In this document: in pieces, positions 4,598 to 13,369 of the stretch
Layout of the letters: the number at the start of each line of letters is the position of its first letter
Position numbering within the stretch: the stretch's first letter is position 1
Source: SIG78 sp045587205
GTDB taxonomy: Bacteria > Verrucomicrobiota > Lentisphaeria > Victivallales > Victivallaceae
Assembly (NCBI GenBank): GCA_045587205.1
Contig: JAZNBV010000117.1
Location: forward strand, 1-23,526
DNA: 23,526 nucleotides
Direction of reading: 5' to 3'
Program-made: the position numbers and the translations under genes
Notes under the pieces: generated by a model
What the model saw: only the letters and a program-made list of their open reading frames with translations
Told to the model about the DNA's origin: nothing
Databases searched by the model: none

Positions 4598-7057
4598 ATG
4601 ACAAAAATCAATCTCGCCGGTACTTGGCATCTTTCTTGCAATAAAGATGATTTTGAGGCAATCCCGTCTGTAATACCGGGAGAAAACTGTTCGGCACTGA
4701 TTGATGCCAACATCGTACCGGACCCTTATATCGGTCAGCAGGAAAATGATCTGCAATGGGTCCGCGAATACGATTGGACGTGGCGCAGAGTATTTGAAGT
4801 AACTGCTGAGTTTTTACAGCAGAAGCGTATCTGGCTCAATGTTGACTCTCTGGATACAGTTGGTGAAGTCAAGATCAACGGTAAAAGTGTGCTTGCCAGC
4901 AAAAATATGTTTTGCCGCCTCCGCTGCGATGTCAAAGATTTTCTGCTTGCCGGTACCAATACGATTGAAGTAATCATTTCCGCAGTAGAAAAATATGCTG
5001 CTGCCGAAGCCGAAAAGTTGACTCTGCCCATTGCCCGTAAAGTCAATTACAGTTGGCGAATGCCCAATTTGAATCTGGTACGCAAGGTACAGTGTCACGG
5101 CGGCTGGGATTGGGGGCCGTGCATTCCGGTAAGCGGTATTTATGGAAATATTTATCTGGATGGCAGCAATGGTGTACGAATTGAACACGTTTATACCGAA
5201 CAGAAGCACTCTGATAACTCATGCGAATTATTGGCCACTGCCGAAATAGACTCAGCCTTTGACTGTGCCGAAGAAATTAAATTCACCTTTGACGGCAAAG
5301 AAAAAATCGTTACCGCCCAGCTCAAAGCCGGCTTGAACAAAGTGCAGACTTCTTTTGACGTAAAAAATCCCGATCTTTGGTATCCGGTGGGATATGGTAC
5401 GCAATTTTTGTATGAACTCACTGTCTCGGCAGACAGCTCTGTGGCGAAAAAACAGATCGGCTTGCGGGATCTGCAAGTTGTAAGTCAGCCGGATGAACAC
5501 GGTATATCGCTGTTTTTCCGGGTCAACGGGATTGATGTTTTTGCCAAAGGCGCCGATTGGATCCCCATTGATGCCCGACCGCAAACTTACAGCCGCCAGC
5601 GTTATGATGCGCTGCTCTCTGATGCCCTTGCCGCCAATATGAATACATTGCGGGTATGGGGCGGCGGCTTGTATGAAAATGATGATTTTTATGAATTGTG
5701 CGATGAAAAGGGTATCCTTTTGTGGCACGATTGCATGTTTGCCTGCGCCCAATATCCGTCGCACGAAGAATTTCTGGACGAAGTGCGTGCCGAACTGAAC
5801 TATCAAATCAAACGCCTGCGTGACCACGCCTGTATTGCCATGTGGTGCGGCGATAATGAATGTGCCGCCTTCCTCCGGCGCGCCGGTAATCAGGATTTGC
5901 TCAAAGTGATGAATTATGACCGCTTCAATCAGGCAGTCGGCAAAGCGGTCAAAGCAGCTGACAACACCAGAGTTTTCTGGCGGACAAGCCCCTGCAACAG
6001 CCAGGATGATGCCAGCGGATGGGATGACGACAGCAAGGGCGATATGCACTATTGGACGGTGTGGCATGGCGGTGCGGATATGGAAGTGTATTACAATGTA
6101 ACGCCGCGCTTCTGTTCTGAATTTGGTTATCAGTCGTTTCCGGCACAAAATACAGTGGATTTCTTTACGCAGAACAAACAGCGCAATGTTACATCTCCTA
6201 TAATGGAGCATCACCAGCGCAACCCGGCCGGCAACTCCAAGATCGTGGAAATGTTTACCCGGTATTTCCGTTTTCCGGCAACTTTTGAAGATTTTATCTA
6301 TTTAAGTCAATTGCAGCAGGCTCTGGTAATCAAAACCGGCGTAGAATTCTGGCGGACATTGAAGCCCGTTTGTATGGGAACACTTTATTGGCAGCTGAAC
6401 GATAACTGGCCGGTGGCTTCGTGGTCAAGTCTGGACTATTTCGGCAACTGGAAGCAGCTGCACTATCACGCTAAAAGATTTTACGCCCCGGTAATGGCTG
6501 CTGTGATCAAAAAAACGCCGGAAACTGTTGAAGTGCGTATATCCAGCGATTTGCAGGAACCAATAAAAGGTCAAATACTGTTGAGTACATATAACATCAA
6601 TGGTAAAAAAGAGCAGCAAAGGAGTTTTGCAGTTGATCTGCCGGCAAGTTCAGCCGCTGTTCTGGCAACAATTCCGACAGCAGAGTTGACCGCCAAGCCC
6701 GAAGAAGAATTTCTTTATCTGGAACTGCAAGCGGAATGCAGCAGCGGAAAAATTGATTTTACCAATGAGTGTTTTTTCGCCAAATACAAAGCGTATCAAT
6801 TGCAGAAACCGGCGATAAAATCCAAACTTTATCGTGATGAAGCAGGCATAGTCCACCTTGAACTTTCCACAGCTATTCCGGCATTTTATGTTTTTGCGGA
6901 GTTCAAGGGCATACAGGCGGTATTTTCGGACAACAGCTTTACTCTGATGCCGGAAAAAACGCGTGATCTGATCGTATCTACCGATAAAGAAATACCGCTT
7001 GCAGAACTGGAAGAAGCACTTATAATCCGGGATCTGCGCAGTTCTTATACAGAATAA
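4598..7057 (+). CDS. Cytoplasmic GH2 beta-mannosidase
   Basis: An 819-residue enzyme with no signal peptide, so it acts in the cytoplasm on imported oligosaccharides, hydrolysing terminal non-reducing beta-mannose. The GH2 order is visible: galactose-binding-like beta-sandwich (about 1-175, including HGGWDWGP), an Ig-like domain (about 190-290), then the TIM barrel from about 305 with NGIDVFAKGADWIP and RVWGGGLYENDDFYELCDEKGILLWHD. The acid/base is E421 in MWCGDNE and the nucleophile is E508 in FCSEFGYQSFP, both typical of beta-mannosidases rather than beta-galactosidases. The length is normal for the family. The start follows GGAGAGG. It is the first gene of the operon. Confidence 0.92.
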   Translation: MTKINLAGTWHLSCNKDDFEAIPSVIPGENCSALIDANIVPDPYIGQQENDLQWVREYDWTWRRVFEVTAEFLQQKRIWLNVDSLDTVGEVKINGKSVLASKNMFCRLRCDVKDFLLAGTNTIEVIISAVEKYAAAEAEKLTLPIARKVNYSWRMPNLNLVRKVQCHGGWDWGPCIPVSGIYGNIYLDGSNGVRIEHVYTEQKHSDNSCELLATAEIDSAFDCAEEIKFTFDGKEKIVTAQLKAGLNKVQTSFDVKNPDLWYPVGYGTQFLYELTVSADSSVAKKQIGLRDLQVVSQPDEHGISLFFRVNGIDVFAKGADWIPIDARPQTYSRQRYDALLSDALAANMNTLRVWGGGLYENDDFYELCDEKGILLWHDCMFACAQYPSHEEFLDEVRAELNYQIKRLRDHACIAMWCGDNECAAFLRRAGNQDLLKVMNYDRFNQAVGKAVKAADNTRVFWRTSPCNSQDDASGWDDDSKGDMHYWTVWHGGADMEVYYNVTPRFCSEFGYQSFPAQNTVDFFTQNKQRNVTSPIMEHHQRNPAGNSKIVEMFTRYFRFPATFEDFIYLSQLQQALVIKTGVEFWRTLKPVCMGTLYWQLNDNWPVASWSSLDYFGNWKQLHYHAKRFYAPVMAAVIKKTPETVEVRISSDLQEPIKGQILLSTYNINGKKEQQRSFAVDLPASSAAVLATIPTAELTAKPEEEFLYLELQAECSSGKIDFTNECFFAKYKAYQLQKPAIKSKLYRDEAGIVHLELSTAIPAFYVFAEFKGIQAVFSDNSFTLMPEKTRDLIVSTDKEIPLAELEEALIIRDLRSSYTE

Positions 7058-7095
7058 TACATTAAGTATAACAATAAAACAAAGGAGCAGAAACT

Positions 7096-10000
7096 ATGAA
7101 AAATTGGTTATTGGCAACCTTGACGGCGCTACTCTGGGGCAGTTTGTCTGCCGACAGTATGGTGTGGAACAAAGATAACAACTTTGATGGCTGGTCGGTG
7201 TTTTACAACACCCAGGGCAAGGTTGAAAACGGGGTGATCAAACTCTACAACATCAAGTTTGACCCCTATGTGTTCAACCTTAAAGTTGATATTGATCCTG
7301 AAAAATTTGATACTCTGATATATACCTACCGTACTACCGGAGTTAAAAAAAGCGGACAATTTTACTTTAATCACGCCGGAGAAAAATTTTCGGATAGAAG
7401 AGCGTGGGGCTTGCCGGCGATGATCGGCGATGGCGAATGGCACACTATGAAAGTCAAGCCCAAAGATCTTACCAGTTGGAAAAAAGGCGGCAAGGTCATT
7501 GAGTTGCGGTTTGATATTACCGACAGTGCGGGCGGTACAGTGGAAATTTCGGAAATCAGATTGGAAAAATCGGCTCCCGTACCAGTTCCCGAAGCACCCA
7601 AAGTCTTCAAATTGGATAAATCCAACAAATTCGGTCCGTGGGTTATTTTTAACAACTGCAAAGGCAAGATTGCTGACGGCGTAATAAAACTGGATACTAT
7701 CGGCAGAGATTCCGGCATATTTTTCAAAAAACTTGACATCGATACTTCCAAGTATGACCGGTTGGTCCTTACCTATAAAGCCAACGGCACTGGCAAGCAT
7801 AATGGGCAATTCTACTATGCCACCGGTAAAAAAACATTTACCGCCGACAACTGCTGGATCGTTCCGCCGCTGAAAGCCGACGGTCAATGGCATACTGTTG
7901 AAATCACACCTCAAGATGTGTCGGGCTGGCTGGCGATGAAAAGGGTCGAACAACTGCGGCTTGACCCGACCGACAGTGCCGGCGGTACGCTGGAAATTTC
8001 GGAAATCCGTTTGGAAAACAGCGGTAATGCAGGCAAAACTGTGTGGAACAAGATCAATAAATTTTCCGGCTGGAAATTTTTCCACAATTGCCGCGGCAAA
8101 GTTGAAGACGGTGTACTTAAACTGACCAATATCGGCCGGGACCCCGGCATTTCGATCAGAAATCTGAAAATCACTGCCAAAGATTTCAATACTATGCTGA
8201 TAACTTACCGTGCCACCGGTATGGGCAGTTCAGCCGGACAGCTCTATTTTGTCCCCAAAAATGTGCAGTTCAATGCCAAAATGTTCTGGAAAATCAATCC
8301 GTTGATCAGCGATGGCAAATGGCATACTGCTGTAATAACTTCGCACGACCTTAATAAATGGCTTGAATGTGAAACCATCGAAGGACTCCGGATCGACCCG
8401 ACCGACAGCGCCGGTGGTACTATGGAAATTTCGGAAATCAGTCTGGAAAAACTTACTGACGATGACATAAAAAAAAAGTCAACAGTAAAAATTGAAGGTC
8501 GTTACGATGCCCCGGTCTGGCCGGCTGTAAAATCAGAACTCTGGCCCATCAAACTTTCAATTCCTTCGGCACCGGATCATTACTTTGCCGGGTTTATGAT
8601 CCGTTCGCCGGAGGATGTGTTGAAAGGCCGCAAGTACGAAAATTTTTATCTGCGCAAGAGTTTCAACCTCAAAGATACCCCGGTACACGGTTATCTGCAA
8701 TATACAGCGGATGATTGCGCAGAAGCCTTTGTCAACGGTAAGCCAGCCGGTTACTCCAGCACCTGGCGCAGCGGGCTGTGCATTGATGTGACCAAGTCTC
8801 TCCGCAAAGGAAAAAATGTTCTGGCTTTTCATTACCTCAATCCGGAAACTTACGGAGGAGTGTTGAGCGAACTTTATGTACAGTATGCAGACGGCAGCTG
8901 CGAACGTATCAATTCGGACAAAACATTCAAAAGCTCAGTTAAAGAAGAAAAAAATTGGCAGGCTTTATCGTTTGACGATTCCCAATGGACAAACGTTATT
9001 GAACAGCCTGCCCCGCCTGCTCCGCCCTGGAAAGTGGTGATCCCGTACAAGTATTTCCAGAATATGCAGAAACTGGTTTCGGCAGAGATTTCTCCCCAAG
9101 TCGTACCTGCCGGCAGTACCGCAAAGATCAAACTCGTTTTTGAGGGGTTCATGCCGTCCGAAGCATTGGATGCGGATATTGTTTTGAAAAATAAACAACA
9201 TCTGCTCTGGCGGGAATCGGTTAAATTCACCAAAGATCATTTCAAAAAAATTTCTGATCGCAAATGGCTGCTCGAATATCCTTACAAGGCGCCTTATTAT
9301 TTGAGCAGCAACAATATGGATATATCCATAGAAACCAGAAGTTTTACCATTCAGAGTACGGCTGTACCTTCGTTGAAATTCCGTTTTGAACAACTTGCCA
9401 AAGACACCACAGTTCCGGAAAAAATCAACTTCAAAGTTGCCCGCAATAAACAGCAGACTTATTTTGAACTTAACGGCAAGCCGTTTTTCCCGATGTGGAT
9501 AACCGCCGGATTGACTGTATCTGATCCCAATGTGGTAAACCTTATCACAGTAGGACCGCCCCGTGAATATCACGTCCGGGTTGGAGAATTGGATTTTTCG
9601 ATATTGGATAACGTTGCCGAAACTCAATTCCGTCGTCATCCCAACGCTTACTTTATGTGGAATATCCGGGTTTGCGTACCGCGGGATTTTGCCAACCGTT
9701 ATCCGCAGGATATGTGCACCGACGAAGATGGCAAGATGAACCGGGTCGGCTGGGAAAATCACAGCCATTCCTCTGCCAGAGCCTATCAGGAGTTGGAAGA
9801 TTTTGTTACCCGCACCATCGCGTATCTGGAAAAAAGTCCCTATGCCAACCGTATTGTCGGTTACCGGATAACCGGCGGTTATACCACCGAGTGGCTGGGC
9901 TGGGAATCACGCAGCAACAAAGCCCTGGACTTTGCCCCCGCTGCCCAGAAAGCCTATCAGGAATTTGCCCGTGCCAAATATCCTGAACTCAAAGATTTAA

Positions 10001-11535
10001 GCGTCCCCAAACAGAAGGAACGCCTCGCCCGTGATGGCCAAAGTCTGCTGTGGGATCAGAAGAAAAATCTGCGTTTGATCGCTTACAACGACTTTACTTC
10101 CCACAGTACGCTTGACTTTATGATCAAACTTGCCACCAAGGCAAAATCTATGGTGGGTGATAATAAAGTCATTGGTTCCTATTACGGTTATGTCTCCACT
10201 CTGCACTACACCGGCAGATCACAGGTGCGTGCTCATTATGCGCTTAAAAAGCTGCTTGATGCCAAAGTATTGGATTTCATTATGTCGCCCCACAGTTACC
10301 CCTTGCGCGGCTTGGGAGATACTTGCGGGGAGATGAAGCCCACTGCTTCGATGAAAGCGCACAATATGGTAACCGCGTTGGAAAATGATACCCGCACCCA
10401 TTACAGTTTTGCGGCATCAGCCAGCGGCGGCGAACTGCAGACTGTTACCGAAAAACAGACAGTCGCTCAATTTGTCCGCAATATAGCTATGGATATATGC
10501 CGCAGTCAGCCGGCGTTTTACATAACAATGAATCACGACCGGGAAATCGACTACCCGGTGATGTTCAATCTGATGAAAAATATGCGTCTGCTGGGGCAGA
10601 AGTGTCTGGAAAATAAAGCAGTACGCAACGCCGAGGTTGCTCTGGTCGTCAGCGAAGAATCTATCAAGAGTATGCCTGTTATTCACCAGATAGCAGATTC
10701 GGGCATTATCGATCAGAAATATGACAAAAATGGGGCAGTAAATCACATTCCCCGGAAACGCCCTGTCCTGAATTACGAAACCTTTGTCGGCAATCAGGGC
10801 AGATTCAACCGTACCGGAGCTTTGGTCGATCAGGTTCTGGCAGAAGACTTGGCAGACAATCCCGGTGATTACAAACTTTATGTATTCTTGAACTGCTACA
10901 AATATGATGAAAAATTCCAGCAGGCAATCAAAAAGCTTCAGCAGAAAAAATGCGTGCTCTTGTGGCTTTACGCCCCCGGCTATATCAAGGGTCTGGAAAG
11001 CAGCACGCAGAATATGAAAGAACTTACCGGCATGGATTTTGAACTTATCCGTACTCCAATGAGTTCGGCGGCAACCTTTGCTGATAAACGCGTTATGGGT
11101 ACCCCGAACGCGGAAGTGACCCCGCTTTTTGCGGTAAAAAGTCCGGATGCCGAAGTCCTGGCCCGTTATCGCAATGGCAAAACTGCCGTAGCGGTAAAAA
11201 AGACCGGCAAAGCTCTTTCGATCTTTTCAGGCGCATGGCAGCTGGATATGCAATTTATCAACGATGTGCTTGAACGCGCCGGAGTATATCGCTATATAAC
11301 CACTCCGGATGCCTTTGATGCGTGCAGCGATATAGCTGTGTTGCACGCCCGTTATCCCGGCAAAAAGACGATCAAACTGCCGGTTAAGGCAACCGTTATT
11401 GATGTGATGAATAAAAAACTTGTCGGTCGCAATATCGACCGTTTTGAAAGCGAATTTGAACTGCACCAGACCAAGTGCTTCTACTTCGGAAAAGATGCAG
11501 AAAAATTACTGGCAGAACTTAAACAGATCCAATAA
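7096..11535 (+). CDS. Exported multi-domain glycoside hydrolase, clan GH-A (GH42-like core) with three tandem modules
   Basis: A 1479-residue protein with a signal peptide (MKNWLLATLTALLWGSLSAD), so it acts outside the cytoplasm. Three tandem ~140-residue modules (about 22-159, 169-309, 315-452) each end in D-[IP]-TDSAGGT-EISEI and look like beta-sandwich carbohydrate-binding modules of a type I cannot name. A GH2-N-like beta-sandwich follows (about 515-600: FYLRKSFN, AEAFVNGKPAGY), then an Ig-like part (about 665-765), a TIM-barrel region (about 775-1160), and a Rossmann-like C-terminal domain (from about 1178) as in GH42. Candidate catalytic residues are E932 in GGYTTEW and E1096 in ALENDT; their 164-residue spacing fits a GH42-type enzyme. 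Substrate is unknown; beta-linked galactose, mannose or glucose is possible. A strong ribosome binding site (AAAGGAG) precedes it. Confidence 0.75.
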   Translation: MKNWLLATLTALLWGSLSADSMVWNKDNNFDGWSVFYNTQGKVENGVIKLYNIKFDPYVFNLKVDIDPEKFDTLIYTYRTTGVKKSGQFYFNHAGEKFSDRRAWGLPAMIGDGEWHTMKVKPKDLTSWKKGGKVIELRFDITDSAGGTVEISEIRLEKSAPVPVPEAPKVFKLDKSNKFGPWVIFNNCKGKIADGVIKLDTIGRDSGIFFKKLDIDTSKYDRLVLTYKANGTGKHNGQFYYATGKKTFTADNCWIVPPLKADGQWHTVEITPQDVSGWLAMKRVEQLRLDPTDSAGGTLEISEIRLENSGNAGKTVWNKINKFSGWKFFHNCRGKVEDGVLKLTNIGRDPGISIRNLKITAKDFNTMLITYRATGMGSSAGQLYFVPKNVQFNAKMFWKINPLISDGKWHTAVITSHDLNKWLECETIEGLRIDPTDSAGGTMEISEISLEKLTDDDIKKKSTVKIEGRYDAPVWPAVKSELWPIKLSIPSAPDHYFAGFMIRSPEDVLKGRKYENFYLRKSFNLKDTPVHGYLQYTADDCAEAFVNGKPAGYSSTWRSGLCIDVTKSLRKGKNVLAFHYLNPETYGGVLSELYVQYADGSCERINSDKTFKSSVKEEKNWQALSFDDSQWTNVIEQPAPPAPPWKVVIPYKYFQNMQKLVSAEISPQVVPAGSTAKIKLVFEGFMPSEALDADIVLKNKQHLLWRESVKFTKDHFKKISDRKWLLEYPYKAPYYLSSNNMDISIETRSFTIQSTAVPSLKFRFEQLAKDTTVPEKINFKVARNKQQTYFELNGKPFFPMWITAGLTVSDPNVVNLITVGPPREYHVRVGELDFSILDNVAETQFRRHPNAYFMWNIRVCVPRDFANRYPQDMCTDEDGKMNRVGWENHSHSSARAYQELEDFVTRTIAYLEKSPYANRIVGYRITGGYTTEWLGWESRSNKALDFAPAAQKAYQEFARAKYPELKDLSVPKQKERLARDGQSLLWDQKKNLRLIAYNDFTSHSTLDFMIKLATKAKSMVGDNKVIGSYYGYVSTLHYTGRSQVRAHYALKKLLDAKVLDFIMSPHSYPLRGLGDTCGEMKPTASMKAHNMVTALENDTRTHYSFAASASGGELQTVTEKQTVAQFVRNIAMDICRSQPAFYITMNHDREIDYPVMFNLMKNMRLLGQKCLENKAVRNAEVALVVSEESIKSMPVIHQIADSGIIDQKYDKNGAVNHIPRKRPVLNYETFVGNQGRFNRTGALVDQVLAEDLADNPGDYKLYVFLNCYKYDEKFQQAIKKLQQKKCVLLWLYAPGYIKGLESSTQNMKELTGMDFELIRTPMSSAATFADKRVMGTPNAEVTPLFAVKSPDAEVLARYRNGKTAVAVKKTGKALSIFSGAWQLDMQFINDVLERAGVYRYITTPDAFDACSDIAVLHARYPGKKTIKLPVKATVIDVMNKKLVGRNIDRFESEFELHQTKCFYFGKDAEKLLAELKQIQ
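7159..8452 (+). repeat. Three tandem coding modules in the exported glycosidase
   Basis: Units of about 140 codons begin near 7159, 7601 and 8038. All three start with a [VK]-[WF]-[NK]-x-x-N-[NK]-F segment and end with the same block, whose DNA is also closely similar (around 7518-7556, 7966-8005 and 8398-8437). DNA-level similarity at the unit ends suggests fairly recent duplication or gene conversion. Confidence 0.8.
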
Positions 11536-11554
11536 CAAAATGGAGGTTTTTACT

Positions 11555-12331
11555 ATGAAAAGACAGAAACAATTCACCCTGATCGAACTTTTGGTCGTAA
11601 TTGCCATTATAGCGATTCTGGCTGCCATGCTGCTGCCCGCACTTTCCGCCGCCCGTGAACGCGCCAGAAGTGCCAGTTGTACAAGCAATCTCAAACAGAT
11701 TGGACTCGCAACTTTTATGTATGCGGGAGTGTCCAACGATTTTATGCCTGCCAAACGCCAAAGCAACTGGGACAAGGATAATATTCCCGCGTATGGTTCG
11801 AATGGCGATACAATGACCATTCCCCACGAACGATATATCAATTCCAACCGCAAGACCGGATCCATTACTTATCCTAACGAAATACTTGAATATCTGGAAT
11901 CTTTGAATGCATCTGCCGGCAACTCCACCACGCTGGCAACGGCTCTCAAGTATCTTTCCTGTCCGTCCAACTCCTCCAATCACGACAACTTGTCTGCTGT
12001 TCCCAGTGGTCATAACAGTGCCCGGATCGGGTATTTTTATGCTTCGTGCAATTCCAGCATGGCCTCTACATTATCGTTTAAGCGTGACAACAACCCCAAT
12101 CCGCGTATCAGAATCGGTCAGGATGACCCTGATGCCATAATCTGGGCGGATAAACTCGCCCTGACTTCGGCATTATCAAGTGGTTTTTCCAAAGAAAACA
12201 ACCACCCGAAAACAGTTAATGCTTTGCAGTTGCAGGGCAGCGTAAAAACTATTACTCCGGATACTTCGTTTACATCTTACAGCAGCAACTGGGGTGTATA
12301 TTTTACCAAATTGCAGGAATGGGCAAACTGA
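11555..12331 (+). CDS. Type II pseudopilin-like protein (prepilin N-terminus, H-X9-DG type C-terminus)
   Basis: A 258-residue protein. The N-terminus KRQKQFTLIELLVV begins a long hydrophobic helix with a prepilin-peptidase recognition pattern; the usual glycine before F is a glutamine here. SAARERARS and CTSNLKQIGLATFMYA follow, typical of the DUF1559/G-I family of Lentisphaerota and Planctomycetota. Near the C-terminus H217, nine residues, then QG corresponds to the H-X9-DG signature with D replaced by Q. I chose the ATG at 11555 because GGAGG lies nine bases upstream; an ATG at 11540 overlaps that site. The protein should be membrane-anchored and processed, perhaps assembled into a pseudopilus or displayed on the surface. 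Its place between glycosidase genes suggests a part in binding or export of the operon's substrate or enzymes. Confidence 0.85.
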   Translation: MKRQKQFTLIELLVVIAIIAILAAMLLPALSAARERARSASCTSNLKQIGLATFMYAGVSNDFMPAKRQSNWDKDNIPAYGSNGDTMTIPHERYINSNRKTGSITYPNEILEYLESLNASAGNSTTLATALKYLSCPSNSSNHDNLSAVPSGHNSARIGYFYASCNSSMASTLSFKRDNNPNPRIRIGQDDPDAIIWADKLALTSALSSGFSKENNHPKTVNALQLQGSVKTITPDTSFTSYSSNWGVYFTKLQEWAN

Positions 12332-12353
12332 TTCATAGATTTTGAGGGAAAAA

Positions 12354-13355
12354 ATGGCTTTACTTAATCCACACCAATTCCGAACCCCGGACTTTATCAA
12401 AAAACACGGTCCGGTGCTGACCTGCAACGATATACCTTATGAATCGGTCCAGATTTTCAATGCGGGTATTACCAAATATAATGGTAAATATGTAATGATA
12501 TTCCGCAATGATTATGCTTGCAGCCGCGAAACTATTTACGAAAAATCCGCCGATACAAATCTGGGTCTGGCATTCAGCGATGACGGCATAAAATGGGAAG
12601 TTGAACCCCAGCCTTGCTGGGATGCTGCGTGGCTCAACGATTCGGAAGCATACCGGATCTATGACCCCCGTCTGACTGTGATCGACGGTAAATGCTATGT
12701 CTGTTTTGCTATGGATACTCTCCATGGGTTGCGTGGCGGGATCGCTGTAACCGAAGACTTTAAAAAGTTTGATATTCTTTCGCTTACCGTACCGGACGAT
12801 CGCAATATGGTCTTGTTCCCCGAAAAGATCAACGGTATGTTTATGCGTCTGGAACGTCCTATGCCGGTTTACAGCCGCGGCAGAAATCAGGAAGCATTTG
12901 ATTTGTGGAGTTCGATGTCGCCGGATATGGAATTCTGGGGCAGAAGCAAACTTGTCCTTGCCAAAGAGCAGGTTCCTTATGCCGGCAGCAAGATCGGTCC
13001 GGGGGCGCCGCCGATAAAGACGAAAGAAGGTTGGCTTTGTACTTTCCACGCGGTGAGAAATATGGAGGAAAATCTCTATTCGTGGCACGAATGGCACAAA
13101 GCCTATTACGGTGGGTTGATGCTGTTGGATCTCGACGATCCTTCCAAGGTCATTGCCATGGCGGAAAAACCGCTGCTGATGCCCGAATATGATTATGAAC
13201 TTGACGGGTTTCGCGGCAGCGTGATCTTCCCCGGCGGAATGATTCTGGAAAATAGCGGCGAAGTCAAGATTTATTACGGTGCAGCCGACACAGTGGAATG
13301 TCTTGCCACAGCCGATGTCAACGATCTTTTAAAGTTTGTCAAAAATGAAATCTGA
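12354..13355 (+). CDS. GH130 mannoside phosphorylase, first copy
   Basis: A 333-residue protein of glycoside hydrolase family 130, which phosphorolyses beta-mannosides to alpha-mannose-1-phosphate and a shortened acceptor. Family landmarks are IFNAGITKYNGKYVMIFRNDY, IYDPRLTVIDG with the expected catalytic acid D104, HGLRGGIAVTEDF, RNMVLFPEKI, RLERPMPVYSR, KIGPGAPPIKT and YYGAADT. The RNMVLFPEKI/RLERP pattern fits subfamily 1, the 4-O-beta-mannosyl-glucose phosphorylases. It has no signal peptide, so it is cytoplasmic. The start at 12354 follows GAGG; an in-frame TTG at 12342 is less likely. It is followed 14 bases later by a close paralogue. Exact disaccharide specificity cannot be read from sequence alone. 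Confidence 0.9.
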   Translation: MALLNPHQFRTPDFIKKHGPVLTCNDIPYESVQIFNAGITKYNGKYVMIFRNDYACSRETIYEKSADTNLGLAFSDDGIKWEVEPQPCWDAAWLNDSEAYRIYDPRLTVIDGKCYVCFAMDTLHGLRGGIAVTEDFKKFDILSLTVPDDRNMVLFPEKINGMFMRLERPMPVYSRGRNQEAFDLWSSMSPDMEFWGRSKLVLAKEQVPYAGSKIGPGAPPIKTKEGWLCTFHAVRNMEENLYSWHEWHKAYYGGLMLLDLDDPSKVIAMAEKPLLMPEYDYELDGFRGSVIFPGGMILENSGEVKIYYGAADTVECLATADVNDLLKFVKNEI

Positions 13356-13369
13356 AAGATATGTAAAAA

